Assembly: GCA_047634635.1 (NCBI GenBank)
Contig: JBLIIE010000005.1
Span: 1 to 64,000, forward strand
DNA from: Granulosicoccus sp047634635
GTDB taxonomy: Bacteria > Pseudomonadota > Gammaproteobacteria > Granulosicoccales > Granulosicoccaceae
DNA: 64,000 nucleotides
Direction: 5' to 3'
Part shown: one piece after another, positions 1 to 8,786 of the stretch
Position numbering within the stretch: position 1 is the stretch's first letter
Layout of the letters: each line of letters starts with the position of its first letter
The notes under the pieces: generated by a model
Databases searched by the model: none
What the model was told of the DNA's origin: nothing
The model's input: the letters and a program-made list of their open reading frames with translations, nothing else
Made by a program: the position numbers and the translations under genes

Positions 1-378
1 CAATAGGCTCCAGAGCTACCGCATTAACCCGAGTTCCCTGCACACCTAATTCAGCTGACAATGTTCGAGTGGCAGAACGCGATGCAGCTCTTGAAGCCGA
101 GTAGACAGTCATATCAGGTATACCCAGAACGTCAAGACCCGATGGATTGAAAACGATAGAGCCCCCTTCATTCATCACAGGTGTCATGGCCTGTACGAGA
201 TAGCGTTAACCGATACGTTTGAGGTACTAAGATCTTCCTTAGCCGCTCTGAGCCGTGATTCATCTTGGCCAGTGATAATCAGCTCTTCTATGCCTTCTTT
301 GATGAAACGTTCTGCAATCGCTCGCCCAATACCTGTCGTAGCACCAGTTATGACCGCTGTTTTACCTTGTAATTGCAT
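1..378 (-). pseudogene. SDR-family oxidoreductase with internal deletion (runs off window)
   Basis: The first ~60 codons (start 378) encode a clear short-chain dehydrogenase N-terminus: a TGxxxGIG dinucleotide-binding loop (TGATTGIG), then the beta2-beta3 region. That frame stops near 184. A second frame starting at about 200 carries the later SDR segment: LVQAM, GGSIV, the catalytic serine region (FNPSG), then YSASR where YxxxK is expected, and RVNAVALEP. The middle of the fold, including the NNAG segment (about 45-50 residues), is missing and the halves are out of frame. The catalytic Lys position reads Arg. The gene is divergent from the TetR gene at 468, the usual layout of a TetR-controlled SDR. 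The 3' end lies outside the window. Confidence 0.75.
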
Positions 379-399
379 TTTATTTTCCGTATATTTACT

Positions 400-413
400 T
401 TACTGATCGGTAA
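400..413. promoter_or_regulatory. Probable TetR operator between the SDR remnant and the TetR gene
   Basis: TTACTGATCGGTAA is a near-perfect palindrome (12 of 14 positions; the reverse complement is TTACCGATCAGTAA) centred on GATC. It lies 22 bp upstream of the SDR start and 54 bp upstream of the regulator start. Position and symmetry fit an autoregulatory TetR site. Binding is inferred. Confidence 0.5.
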
Positions 414-467
414 TTTATATGCATACGCTTGTAGAGTCAAGCATTTATCTGCATAACGGTAATGTAA

Positions 468-1091
468 ATGAAAAAAACTATCATAAACACCAAACGCTCA
501 AAAGGTCGGCCGCCTAGTATCGATCACACGGCAGCTTTGGACGCAGCAGTCTTGACATTCTGGGAGCACGGCTACGACGGCGCGTCTTTGACCGATTTGA
601 CCCAGGCGATGAAGCTTTCGCGCCCGAGCCTATACGCGGGATTTGGGGATAAATCAGATCTGTTCATCGCCTCCCTAGAACGCTACGACAAGACAATTGG
701 ATGCAATTCTGTTAAGGCATTCGAGAAGGTTGCCTGCATCAAAGAAGCTGTTCGAGCGTTTCTGCATGCATCCATTGAATCTAATACAGGGGCTGGCCGT
801 CCTTCCGGTTGCCTCTTTGCCAGTAGTGCATCAACCATGGCCGAGAGCAATTTAGATGTCCGTAAGTTGCTGAGAAAGATATTGAAGCAAAGTGAGCAAC
901 GTCTGACTCAGCGTTTTGCAGCGGAACTCAAATCAGGCGTATTGCCAAAGGAGCCGGCACCGTCTGCTCGGGCGGCGCTAATGATTGATTTGATGAGTGC
1001 CCAAGCAATTCGCGCTCGATCAGGTGAATCGCGTAAAGAGTTACTAGCCGGGCTTGATGCGCGAGTTGCTGCAGTGCTCGCGTCTCGATAG
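468..1091 (+). CDS. TetR/AcrR-family transcriptional regulator
   Basis: A 207-residue protein of normal TetR length. The N-terminus has a basic arm (KRSKGRPPS) followed by the TetR helix-turn-helix at about residues 22-68: AALDAAVLTFWEHGYDGASL, then LTQAMKLSRPSLYAGFGDKSDLF, where the recognition helix ends in the typical LYxxFxxKxxL pattern. The C-terminal two thirds is the variable ligand-binding helical domain. It is divergent from the decayed SDR gene at 1-378, and a palindrome at 400-413 could be its operator. It probably once repressed that SDR; with the target broken, the regulator may be a survivor without its partner. The ligand is unknown. Confidence 0.9.
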   Translation: MKKTIINTKRSKGRPPSIDHTAALDAAVLTFWEHGYDGASLTDLTQAMKLSRPSLYAGFGDKSDLFIASLERYDKTIGCNSVKAFEKVACIKEAVRAFLHASIESNTGAGRPSGCLFASSASTMAESNLDVRKLLRKILKQSEQRLTQRFAAELKSGVLPKEPAPSARAALMIDLMSAQAIRARSGESRKELLAGLDARVAAVLASR

Positions 1092-1193
1092 GGATGTACT
1101 CGGAGCCATTAGTGAGAACAACAACGAGTATAATTTAGAGGCTTTGTACTTCTGTGAGAAGTTATTTCATAATGGACGATTAAGGTTACACCA

Positions 1194-1742
1194 CTAGCGT
1201 CCAGCGTCGAAGAGGCGTTGATTGACCTTGTGAATTGAAAACACGGGCTGTTTGCAATTCTCTGCAATGAAGGTGAGCCTTTCTATGAGCTCGCCGACAG
1301 TCAGGTTCTTCACGCTGCTAATCGGCTCAAATAGGAGTTCAGCTGGGGTCCATGACCCAAGGCTTGTCAGTCGCTTACCCGCTATGCAACGGAGTGGACA
1401 CTTGTTCTGGCCAATAGTTTCGACCGCTTCGACACGAATATCGTGTACGTGATTGTCAAAATAGTTGTAGGAATAAACAAAGCGATCACCGAGCTCGAAT
1501 TGAAAATCATCAAGAAAAATCTCGTAAGGGTTAACGGCAAAATTGGCACCACTACGCCGATAAATACCGTAGTTTTTTGCATAAATGCGAAAATGGTGAA
1601 GATTGTCATCATCCCATTCCATGGCAAGTTGAATGATGTGGTGAAACTGAGCAAGCGATGTAATGCCAGAGAGGTGCAGACACTGCCACACCATCGGACT
1701 GACCCCTCGTAGGGCAATCTTAATCGTGTAAAGCGTAATCAT
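1194..1742 (-). CDS. Plasmid pRiA4b ORF-3-like family protein
   Basis: A 182-residue protein with the hallmarks of the pRiA4b ORF-3 family (PF07929): an N-terminal IKIALRGVSPMVWQ strand, the LAQFHHIIQLAMEWDDDNLHHF block (about residues 30-51), a later ELGDRFVYSYNYFDNHVHDI segment matching the family's YxYDFGDxWxHxI, and a short Cys-containing CPLRCIAGKR stretch. The biochemical role of the family is unknown. Members are often found on plasmids and in transposon-rich DNA, which fits this decayed neighbourhood. The start is ATG at 1742. No operon partners are seen. Confidence 0.8.
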   Translation of the reverse strand: MITLYTIKIALRGVSPMVWQCLHLSGITSLAQFHHIIQLAMEWDDDNLHHFRIYAKNYGIYRRSGANFAVNPYEIFLDDFQFELGDRFVYSYNYFDNHVHDIRVEAVETIGQNKCPLRCIAGKRLTSLGSWTPAELLFEPISSVKNLTVGELIERLTFIAENCKQPVFSIHKVNQRLFDAGR

Positions 1743-1904
1743 CGCAGACCGGAAATGGATTCAGATCATTCACCGATAAAGCACGGGGAGACGTGCCGTC
1801 AAGTGCACCCCCATGTATTCTATGCTCTCCAGTCACACTGCAATCGTTTGTTTCGAAGCCGATCGCTGCTTGAATTTGGAATTCGCCATGCACAGGTTAG
1901 AAAG

Positions 1905-2831
1905 TTACTTACCAAAAATCTGTAATGGAATCTGTGCAGTAACTATCCAGTTCGGCGCATCCACTATCTCACTTATTTTTAGATCAACGATAGCGCTACA
2001 CAAAAGATATGCTTGTGGACGTGAAAGATCTTTTGTCTCAACAAGCCAATCGATCATTTGCCGCACCGCATTCTGAGAGTTGACGTATAGATCGGGGCCA
2101 TGCGCCGTTGTACCGAAATGTCCCGCCGTATCTGTTTTAGTCATTGGGCTTGGTCGGATGTATTGCAGCTCCTTGACACTAGAATTCTTTTTGATATTGA
2201 AACGCATAGTGACGGTCATCGGACATTCTATACCCGTTCCGCAGACCTCCCCCTGCCCCTGATTGGCATGACAATCTCCGGTTGAAAACAGCGCACCGGG
2301 TGCCAACACAGGAAGCCAAAAAATCGTGCCTGTGGTTAGATCTCTTACATCCACGTTACCACCATTTTCTCGAGGCGGTATCGTGTTTAACCGACCTGGC
2401 TCGCGCGGTGCAACACCAACACAGCCTGGCATTGGCTCAAAGGGAAGAACAATGTCGTTAACACCGAAATGGCAAAGGTCGCCATCAAGCTCCCATACAT
2501 GGAAATGCGGCTCTTTAAAATCGTCAGCCAATAAACCAAAGCCCGGTCGAAAAGCCGTCCACCCCCAGCCTTTGTGTTGCATGTCCAGGATTTCAACTTC
2601 CAGGGCATCACCGGGTTCGGCACCATTGACATAAACCGATCCATTAAGCGCATGCACCTTGCTTCGATCCACATTTAGATATTCACGGATCGTGGATTTT
2701 TTTGAGTATTGTCCACTGGCTTCTAGGCACTCAAAAACAACAGTGTCGCCAGGCTCTATAACCAACCGAGGTTTCACCGAATTATCCCAAAAAGGCTGCG
2801 ATATGCTGTCGTCCAGATAGTGTGTTTTCAT
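1905..2831 (-). CDS. Acetamidase/formamidase family protein
   Basis: A 308-residue protein matching the FmdA/AmdA family, which hydrolyses short amides such as formamide or acetamide to ammonia and the acid. Visible blocks: WDNSxxPRLVIEPGDTVVFE near the N-terminus, NGSVYVNGAEPGDALEVEIL, GWGWTAFRPGFGLL, a PFEPMPGCVGVAPREPG block, the ENGGNVDVRDLTTGT metal/active-site region, and GDCHANQGQGEVCGTGIEC. I chose the ATG at 2831 because MKTHYLDD aligns with family N-termini; an ATG at 2840 is possible. It stands alone. No nitrogen-regulatory site was recognised. Confidence 0.88.
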   Translation of the reverse strand: MKTHYLDDSISQPFWDNSVKPRLVIEPGDTVVFECLEASGQYSKKSTIREYLNVDRSKVHALNGSVYVNGAEPGDALEVEILDMQHKGWGWTAFRPGFGLLADDFKEPHFHVWELDGDLCHFGVNDIVLPFEPMPGCVGVAPREPGRLNTIPPRENGGNVDVRDLTTGTIFWLPVLAPGALFSTGDCHANQGQGEVCGTGIECPMTVTMRFNIKKNSSVKELQYIRPSPMTKTDTAGHFGTTAHGPDLYVNSQNAVRQMIDWLVETKDLSRPQAYLLCSAIVDLKISEIVDAPNWIVTAQIPLQIFGK

Positions 2832-3105
2832 AGAGCTCATAGCCGTAAGAAGGGTTTTTCGCACATTTCGTGCAATTTGCGTGGATTATAACTGCTTGAT
2901 CTATAAAGGAGGGGTAGCCACCATTCGTGACAAATCAGACAATTTTTAGATCATATTGTTGTTTTAATTAGTATTAATTTCCTGAATTCTTATTTTAAAA
3001 CAGCTGTATTTTGGTAATTCCTGCAGTTTTACGCTTCTTTCGATCTCATCGGTACCCTATTTGGGCGAAAACACCATTTCAAACCCATTTCAGGAGTCGC
3101 TTACT

Positions 3106-3345
3106 GTGGCACCAATTCACGATACCGCTTATCCAAGACTGGACAGCGCACTCAGCTCGACTGAGTTGAACAGACTGTATTCCATCACTCACAAAGAAAA
3201 AACGTGGATAGAAAAACAGCGCATCACACAAACCTTATTACTCGATGCTATTGTCTATTTAAAGGTGTTTCAGTGCCTGGGCTATTACCCTCCCCCATCC
3301 ACTATATCCGTACAGGTTTTTCAGTATATTGCCAGCAAGCTTTAG
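3106..3345 (+). pseudogene. N-terminal fragment of a Tn3-family transposase (DUF4158)
   Basis: This 79-codon reading frame resembles only the start of Tn3-type transposases (DUF4158): AYPRLDSALSSTELNRLYSIT, then a helical segment with LLLDAIVYLKVFQCLGYYPP, and VFQYIASKL. The full protein is about 950-1000 residues, so more than 90 percent is absent and no catalytic residues remain. A GTG start at 3106 is preceded by AGGAG at a spacing of 9, so the fragment keeps a plausible ribosome binding site. No resolvase or terminal inverted repeat was found nearby. Confidence 0.6.
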
Positions 3346-3424
3346 CCTGATTCAATTAATTCGATCAATCGCCTGGAGATACTATACCGGTGGAGCTCAA
3401 ACGGCTGCTTTTGAGAAGCTCCGA

Positions 3425-4945
3425 TCACCTCGGAAAACCTGCTTGGCTCAAACGGTTGCGTAGCTCGTTCAACTTCTCGAGGTCTTTCAAGGGAACACGG
3501 TCAAGGTCAGTAAGGCCGGTATCTGGCAAAATGGCTTTGCAGGCTCGGACCGCGTCGGCAGCTTGTTCGTGCTGATCCAGCGCCACATGGCTGGCGGACA
3601 AGACAAAGTGGGCGAAGTACCAGCGGGGCATACGGTGAATAGCGCGTTCAGCCCATTCGATTGCGACCTCGTATCGCCCGGCCATATAATGAGCTAAAGC
3701 AAGACCCGAAAAACGGAAGAAAATGCTTGGGTCCAATGGGTTGGACCGGATGGCGATTTCTTGGTTAGTAATAGCGTCATCCGAGCGCCCCAAGATGCCC
3801 AAAAGCGTGCCAAGACTGCCATAGGCTAGTGAACAATTTGGGTTCAACGTAACTGAGCGTTCTAGAGCCGCCAACGACTCGTCGTATTTGAGCAGCCCCC
3901 AGCAACTGATCCCCAACGCCCAATGGGCATATTCGTTGCGATCATCCAATTGTGTGGCGCGCCGAGCCAATACGTAGGCCGTTTCCATGGCGGGCCGGAC
4001 GTCAGGAACAAATCCCATGATAGCGACGTGGTGGTTGATCAGCGACAGAATCATGTTTGCCTCAGCGCTTTCCGGATCTAGCGCTAAGGCGCGCTCCAGC
4101 AGGGTCTTGGCGTAGGCATAGCTTTCCGGATTGAAGTCATAGAGCAGATGCCAGGACCGCATCGTCAGTTCCCACACCGTCAGGTCAGGCCGTGGGCTGC
4201 GCTCTACTGGCTCTTCGATGGTGGTCAGATGCACTGTTGTCTGGATCGACGCCACCACATTACGCGTGATCTCGTCTTGCAGATCGAACACATCCTCAAG
4301 TTGGCCATCGTATCGTTCGGACCAGACGTGCCCTCCTGTCAGCCCGTCGATCAACTGCGCCGTGACGCGTACCCTGTCGCCTGAGCGCCTGACGCTACCC
4401 TCAAGGACAAACCTGACGCCCAGTTCTTTGGACACCCGCCGGACATCCACGTTTGTTCCTTTGTAGGTAAAGGTCGTGTTGCGCGCGATGATGAATAGCC
4501 ACGGCGAGCGTGACAGGGCGGTGATGACATCGTCGCTGATCCCGTCAGAAAAATACTCCTGTTCGGGATTACCAGACATGTTTTCAAAGGCCAAAACTGC
4601 GATGGATGGCTTCTCTGGCCGCGACGAAAATTCAACCGCCAGATCGGAACTAGCGGTTGAAACGGGGATCAAAACATCGCGCAACTCCAATTTCGACGAC
4701 ACGCCCACCTTTCGATAGATCGTTGCCAGATGCGTGCGCACGGTAGACGGCGCAATGGACAGTGTCTCCGCAATTATTTGATAAGTCGCTCCTTGCGCAT
4801 AGGATTGTGCGATCTGCAATTCCCTTGGGCTAAGATCGACCAGCTCTGACACGCTTAGTGCTCCGCTAAAATATCTTTGAGGGCCAGTGTGGGCATAGTG
4901 GTCGCAACAAGCAATCCTGCAAATGCTGTAGTTTGAATACTGCAC
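3425..4945 (-). CDS. LuxR-type HTH regulator with adenylate-cyclase-associated and TPR domains
   Basis: About 506 residues in three parts. Residues ~38-92 are a LuxR/GerE helix-turn-helix (LSPRELQIAQSYAQG, APSTVRTHLATIYRKVGV). Residues ~115-245 are the domain common in CadC-like and adenylate-cyclase-associated regulators (SIAVLAFENMS, FSDGISDDVITALSR, VRFVLEGSVRRSGDRVRV, GGHVWSERYDG). The rest is TPR-like helical repeats (ALDPESAEAN, TLNPNCSLAYGSLGTLLG, RSNPLDPSIFF). No membrane segment is obvious, so it should be cytoplasmic. It is divergent from the NTF2-like/MFS pair and may control it. The first ~30 residues lack similarity to the family; a GTG at 4852 may be the true start. Base composition looks GC-richer than the flanks. 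Confidence 0.85.
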   Translation of the reverse strand: MQYSNYSICRIACCDHYAHTGPQRYFSGALSVSELVDLSPRELQIAQSYAQGATYQIIAETLSIAPSTVRTHLATIYRKVGVSSKLELRDVLIPVSTASSDLAVEFSSRPEKPSIAVLAFENMSGNPEQEYFSDGISDDVITALSRSPWLFIIARNTTFTYKGTNVDVRRVSKELGVRFVLEGSVRRSGDRVRVTAQLIDGLTGGHVWSERYDGQLEDVFDLQDEITRNVVASIQTTVHLTTIEEPVERSPRPDLTVWELTMRSWHLLYDFNPESYAYAKTLLERALALDPESAEANMILSLINHHVAIMGFVPDVRPAMETAYVLARRATQLDDRNEYAHWALGISCWGLLKYDESLAALERSVTLNPNCSLAYGSLGTLLGILGRSDDAITNQEIAIRSNPLDPSIFFRFSGLALAHYMAGRYEVAIEWAERAIHRMPRWYFAHFVLSASHVALDQHEQAADAVRACKAILPDTGLTDLDRVPLKDLEKLNELRNRLSQAGFPR

Positions 4946-5039
4946 GAAAGCGGCTGAATTTACATCATCTGCATGATACCTGGCATCTGAGCTATTGGCC
5001 TAGGCTGACGTCTGTGGAAACAACATGAAGGATTTTCTG

Positions 5040-5453
5040 ATGTCACAATATGAAACTGCACAGGCCTTTTTCGAAGCTTGCGAAACCGGCAAGGGCTGGG
5101 ACGGTTGCAAGTCTTGGTGCATTGAAGGGGCGACCTTTTCATGCCAGGCAGATGCCCTCGCCGATACGACGACACTCGCCACCTATGCTGATTGGATGAA
5201 GGGTCTTTTGACGCCGGTCCCGGATGGACGTTACAAACTTACGGCCTTCGCGGCGGACGAGGCGCGCGGCACCGTTGTTGCTGCGGCGGAATTCCATGGT
5301 ACCCAGACCGGTGCGGGTGGTCCTGTTGCGCCGACCGGAAAATCGGTGGTGTCCGACTACGCGTATGTCATGCAGTTCGAAGGCGACAAGATCAGCCACA
5401 TGACCAAGATCTGGAACGATGTACACGCCCTGCGCGGGCTTGGATGGGAGTGA
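5040..5453 (+). CDS. NTF2-like (SnoaL-type) protein
   Basis: A 137-residue protein with the cone-shaped NTF2/SnoaL pattern: an N-terminal helix (AQAFFEACETGKGWDGCKSW), a following C-I-E-G-A-T-F strand, then beta strands with VVAAAEFHGTQ and YVMQFEGDKISHMTKIWND, the typical final strand-turn-strand. It is probably a small-molecule binding or isomerase-like protein; the substrate cannot be told. The ATG at 5040 has AAGGA 8 bases upstream and is preferred over the ATG at 5025. Its last codons overlap the start of the MFS gene, so the two are co-translated. The LuxR-TPR regulator lies divergently upstream. Confidence 0.75.
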   Translation: MSQYETAQAFFEACETGKGWDGCKSWCIEGATFSCQADALADTTTLATYADWMKGLLTPVPDGRYKLTAFAADEARGTVVAAAEFHGTQTGAGGPVAPTGKSVVSDYAYVMQFEGDKISHMTKIWNDVHALRGLGWE

Positions 5454-6625
5454 CGCGTTGGCGTATTCTTGGCTTGCTGTTTCTGGCCCGTATCAGTCTT
5501 GGGCTTCAGTTTCAGACAGTGGCTTCTGTAGGCGACGACCTCGTCGTCGCCTTCGGGCTTGATTATACGGGCATCGGTTTCTTGATCGGCCTGTTCATGG
5601 CACCTGGTCTGGTTCTGGCGATGCCTGCAGGGTACTTGGGCCGCTATGTCACTGACCGCACCATGGTGGTGTTCGGATTGGGCGCGCTGGCTTTGGGTGG
5701 AGTTGTGTCATCCATAGCGACCGAGAGCTCGGCCATTGGGTTAGGCCGCCTTTTTGCCGGGTCCGGATTTCTATTTACGACCCTCTATTTTACAAAGATG
5801 ATCGCCGACTGGTTCGAGGGGCGCGAAATCGCGACCGCCATGAGCATTTTGGTTATGTCTTGGCCTTTCGGGATCGCCATGGGCCAGGTCGGCCACGCCT
5901 GGCTCGCAAACGCCTACGGCTGGCAGGTCCCGTTTCAGGTCGCATCCGTCTATTGCCTCGTTGCAGCTTTGGGCGTTTTCTTACTTTACAGGCCGCCGCA
6001 TGACCTGCCGCCCGCAAAAAGCGGTTCAAGTGCCGCGCTGACCAGACGGGAATGGCACCTGATTATGTGTGCCGCCGCCGCTTGGGGTGTGTTCAATGCG
6101 GCCTACGTTATCTATCTTTCGTTTGGGCCAAAGGTGCTTGAAAGCCTTGGCCAAGCTGCCATCACCGCTGCTGGCATCATCAGCATCGGCAGTTGGATCA
6201 TGATCCTGTCAGGTGCTGCGTGTGGGCAGATCGTCGACCGTTTTGGTGGGAGAAATGTTGTCTTGAGCGTCTGCATGAGCGGTGCGATCGTGTCGCTACT
6301 CTTTCTAGGTCAGCCCGGCGCTGGCTTTGGCGCAAGCCTGCTATTTGGCCTGATCGGCATGGCTCCAGCAGGGGTGATCATGGCAATGGCTGGACAGGCG
6401 TTGCGGCCTCAGGTCCGTGCCTTAGGCATGGGCATCTTCTTTACCGTCTACTACGCGATTATGTTGATCACCCCTCCAACTGCGGGTGCAATTCTCGATG
6501 CTACGGACAACGCGCAGGGCCCAATATGGCTTGCCATCACCTTGTTCGCTTTAGTAGTCCCGTTTGCATTGATGTTTCAATATTTCAAAACTGCGCCCCT
6601 CGTGGGTCCTCAAAAGAGAGCCTGA
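5444..6625 (+). CDS. MFS transporter
   Basis: A 393-residue membrane protein with about 12 hydrophobic segments in two halves, typical of the major facilitator superfamily (CynX/NarK-like). Loop 2-3 carries AGYLGRYVTDRTMVVFGLG, the G-x-L-x-D-R-x-G-type motif. The second half has CGQIVDRFGGRNVVLSVCM at the equivalent position. The frame is open upstream to 5192, but the ATG at 5444 (overlapping the NTF2-like stop, ATGGGAGTGA) gives the right N-terminus, entering TM1 directly. The substrate is unknown. It probably forms a two-gene operon with the NTF2-like gene. The GC-rich codon usage matches its block rather than the window. Confidence 0.85.
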   Translation: MGVTRWRILGLLFLARISLGLQFQTVASVGDDLVVAFGLDYTGIGFLIGLFMAPGLVLAMPAGYLGRYVTDRTMVVFGLGALALGGVVSSIATESSAIGLGRLFAGSGFLFTTLYFTKMIADWFEGREIATAMSILVMSWPFGIAMGQVGHAWLANAYGWQVPFQVASVYCLVAALGVFLLYRPPHDLPPAKSGSSAALTRREWHLIMCAAAAWGVFNAAYVIYLSFGPKVLESLGQAAITAAGIISIGSWIMILSGAACGQIVDRFGGRNVVLSVCMSGAIVSLLFLGQPGAGFGASLLFGLIGMAPAGVIMAMAGQALRPQVRALGMGIFFTVYYAIMLITPPTAGAILDATDNAQGPIWLAITLFALVVPFALMFQYFKTAPLVGPQKRA

Positions 6626-6759
6626 TCATGGATGTTAGAAAAACGATTTCACCACGGAAACATCACTACCGATGAAATGGGTAAGCCTTGCAATTCACTT
6701 ACCCGCGTCGTTGCGATGGCAATTGTGCGGCAGATTGTCCGTGCGCTGTCATTGTCCGA

Positions 6760-7577
6760 CCATCTACGTTGTTAAAATTTCACGTACTGCTTAGGAAACG
6801 TAAATATCGCCTGCTTTATTCATCAAATAAGAAAAGCAAACTCGGACCGAAAGAGCCGTCTAAGGAAATCATTGAAGCAGTCATCGCTTTAAACGATGTA
6901 ACTCTGGTTTAAGATTTTTACGCGTAGCACAACAGATCGACAATACGTTCGGCACAGCTATTAACAAAGATGTCGTGCGACGTATATTGAATGATCATTA
7001 TACCTCTGACGACGATGGCAATAACCCCTATTGGCTATCTCTTCTCGGGCATATAAAAGATAGCCTCTGGAGTACTGACTTATTTTGCTGTGAATCAATA
7101 CGACTAAACACTCGTTGGGTTCTTGTCGTCATGGATCAGTACATTCGGCGCATCATCGGTTTTGGTATTCAGTCTGGTGATGTCTATGGCGTTACCTTTT
7201 GCTGCATGTTCAATCGTGCGATTTCCAAACAGGGTGTTCCACGGTATCTCAGTTCAGATAACGATCCTCTATTCCGCTATCATCGTTGGAAAGCCAATCT
7301 TCGCATACTTGAAGTCGCGGAGATAAAAAGCATCCCATACACACCAACCTTACATCCTTTTATTGAGCGACTGATTGGAACGATTAGTTGAAAGAATCTT
7401 GATCGATTGTTTTTCTGGAATGCACAAGATCTGGAGCGAAAACTCGAGTCATTCGCCCAGTACTACAATCAACATCGGGTGCACCAATCGTTGGATAGCA
7501 AGACACCTGTCAGTGCAAACGATAGTGTTTACTCGCAACGCACAAATCTCGCTAACTTTGCGTGGAGATCACATTAA
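6760..7577 (+). pseudogene. Integrase-core (DDE) IS transposase, frameshifted and nonsense-mutated
   Basis: Three pieces join into one transposase. First, 6760-6890: LLKFHVLLRKRKYRLLYSS and a GPKEPSKEIIEAVIAL linker. After a frameshift near 6890 comes VAQQIDNTFGTAINKDVVRRIL and an rve core: WSTDLFCCESI (first Asp), LVVMDQYIRRIIGF, YLSSDNDPLFRYHRW (second Asp) and HPFIERLIGTI (Glu). An in-frame TGA at 7389-7391 stands where relatives have an Arg codon. The frame then continues with FFWNAQDLERKLESFAQYYNQHRVHQSL to a stop at 7577. The N-terminal DNA-binding part is missing. It is inactive, and it lies immediately upstream of a GNAT gene that lost its 5' part. Confidence 0.75.
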
Positions 7578-7609
7578 TAGGGGGTTTTTTAAGACTCAAA
7601 TTGCTGCTT

Positions 7610-7891
7610 AGATTTGCAATTCGCCCAGCACACGAGCGATTGTTAGCAATCGGGAAAATTCGCGGCTATGATGTATTCCAGACAGATTATGCGGACATAG
7701 GCATTATCGTCACCGAATCTGAACGTGGAAAAAGCCTAGCCACCCAGGTCCTGCGCCAGCTTGCAGACATGAACGAGACCAATGGATTGAAGTCCATCTG
7801 TTCTACAGAAAAAGGCAATATTGGTGCGCTAAAAGCTATCAGCCGAACTAGCTTCTTTGCGAGCAATCGCATTTTCCAATTCCACGTCTAA
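7610..7891 (+). pseudogene. GNAT N-acetyltransferase, 5'-truncated
   Basis: Only the C-terminal part of a GNAT acetyltransferase remains: GYDVFQTDYADIGIIVTESE (beta4), the acetyl-CoA pyrophosphate loop region ERGKSLATQVLRQLADMN (R/QxxGxG/A-like, here RGKSLA), then GLKSICSTEKGNIGALKAISRTSFFASNR. The first half of the fold and any start codon are gone. The sequence joins directly onto the 3' end of the IS remnant, so insertion and flanking loss probably removed the 5' portion. Confidence 0.6.
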
Positions 7892-8453
7892 GCATCCTTG
7901 AACTGGCGCTCTAATCAACGCTGCCTCTGCTTCATTTTATGCTTCCACGCATGTGAAGAAGTCTATATTAAGAGTGTTCGCTCAACACAACTTCGGTCAT
8001 TGCAGTAGTAAATTCTCGTGTTTTTTCTATATTACAATTGATCATCTATACGTGCTGAAACTGATGTGTCAAGTCTAGGTTATAATCTGTCTAAACCCGA
8101 TACCCCACTTCAATGCGTGGTGCTTAATCCTTCATTCTTTCAAATGGTTTGCGCCAAAGGTACAGTACCTGTCTTTCCATTCCGGATACCGACTCAGGAG
8201 TGAGCGTTACGTGGCTGAGTCTAGCATCGTGTGATGGGTTTGTTGCTTAGTCTACTCCTCTAAGGCTGGGTGCAATCAGTAGACAGATGCCGCATTCGCA
8301 CTCATTCCCTGCAAGCCCTGAACATCTCTATTTGGTCAATATTTTCTATTAAGTTTACGATTAGGGTTAATTTATTTGTATACATAAGTATTGAATTGGG
8401 TATACATTACAACCATGTCACTAATTTAGAAATCAAAAGAAAGGAGATTGAAA
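7892..8453. other. 562-bp intergenic region with a GTATACAT direct repeat before the GYD gene
   Basis: No gene was recognised between the GNAT remnant and the GYD gene. Just upstream of that gene the octamer GTATACAT occurs at 8378-8385 and again at 8400-8407, exactly 22 bp apart (two helical turns). Each copy contains the palindrome GTATAC, so the pair could be a regulator-binding site or overlap the promoter. The rest shows no structure I can name. Confidence 0.35.
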
Positions 8454-8786
8454 ATGGCGTTCTTTCTATTTCAGGCTAGTTACACACCGGCTGCGCTTAA
8501 AGCGATGGTTGACAACCCTCAGGACCGTGAAGTCGCAGCACGCCCCTTAATTGAAGCAATTGGCGGCAAATTACATCACCTGTTTTTTTGTTTTGGTGAG
8601 TATGACGTTGTGGCACTAATTGAAGCACCTGACGATGCCGCTATGGCTGCGGGTGCATTAGCAGTTGGGGCATCTGGCGCATTCTCAAGTGGTGCGACTA
8701 CAAAGCTGATGTCATCAAGTGAGGCCACAGCTGTAATGGAAACGGCAAAAACTGCGTCTGCGAACTACAAGACACCTACGGGTTGA
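8454..8786 (+). CDS. GYD domain-containing protein
   Basis: A 110-residue protein of the GYD family (PF08734), small alpha/beta ferredoxin-like proteins of unknown function. Evidence: the N-terminal AFFLFQASYTPAALKAMVDNPQDR, then IEAIGGKLHHLFFCFGEYDVVALIEAPDD, where FGEYD is the family's G-x-YD motif, then DAAMAAGALAVGASGAFSSGATTKLMSS. The ATG at 8454 has AAAGGAG with a 7-base gap; an in-frame TTG at 8448 is less likely. It appears monocistronic. Confidence 0.88.
   Translation: MAFFLFQASYTPAALKAMVDNPQDREVAARPLIEAIGGKLHHLFFCFGEYDVVALIEAPDDAAMAAGALAVGASGAFSSGATTKLMSSSEATAVMETAKTASANYKTPTG

Noticed and set aside
5192..5443. N-terminal extension of the MFS frame by 84 codons
   Set aside because: It lies wholly inside the NTF2-like gene in another frame; the ATG at 5444 gives the normal MFS start.
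8270..8479. 69-codon frame overlapping the GYD start
   Set aside because: Composition is that of AT-rich non-coding DNA and it overlaps a well supported gene and its ribosome site.
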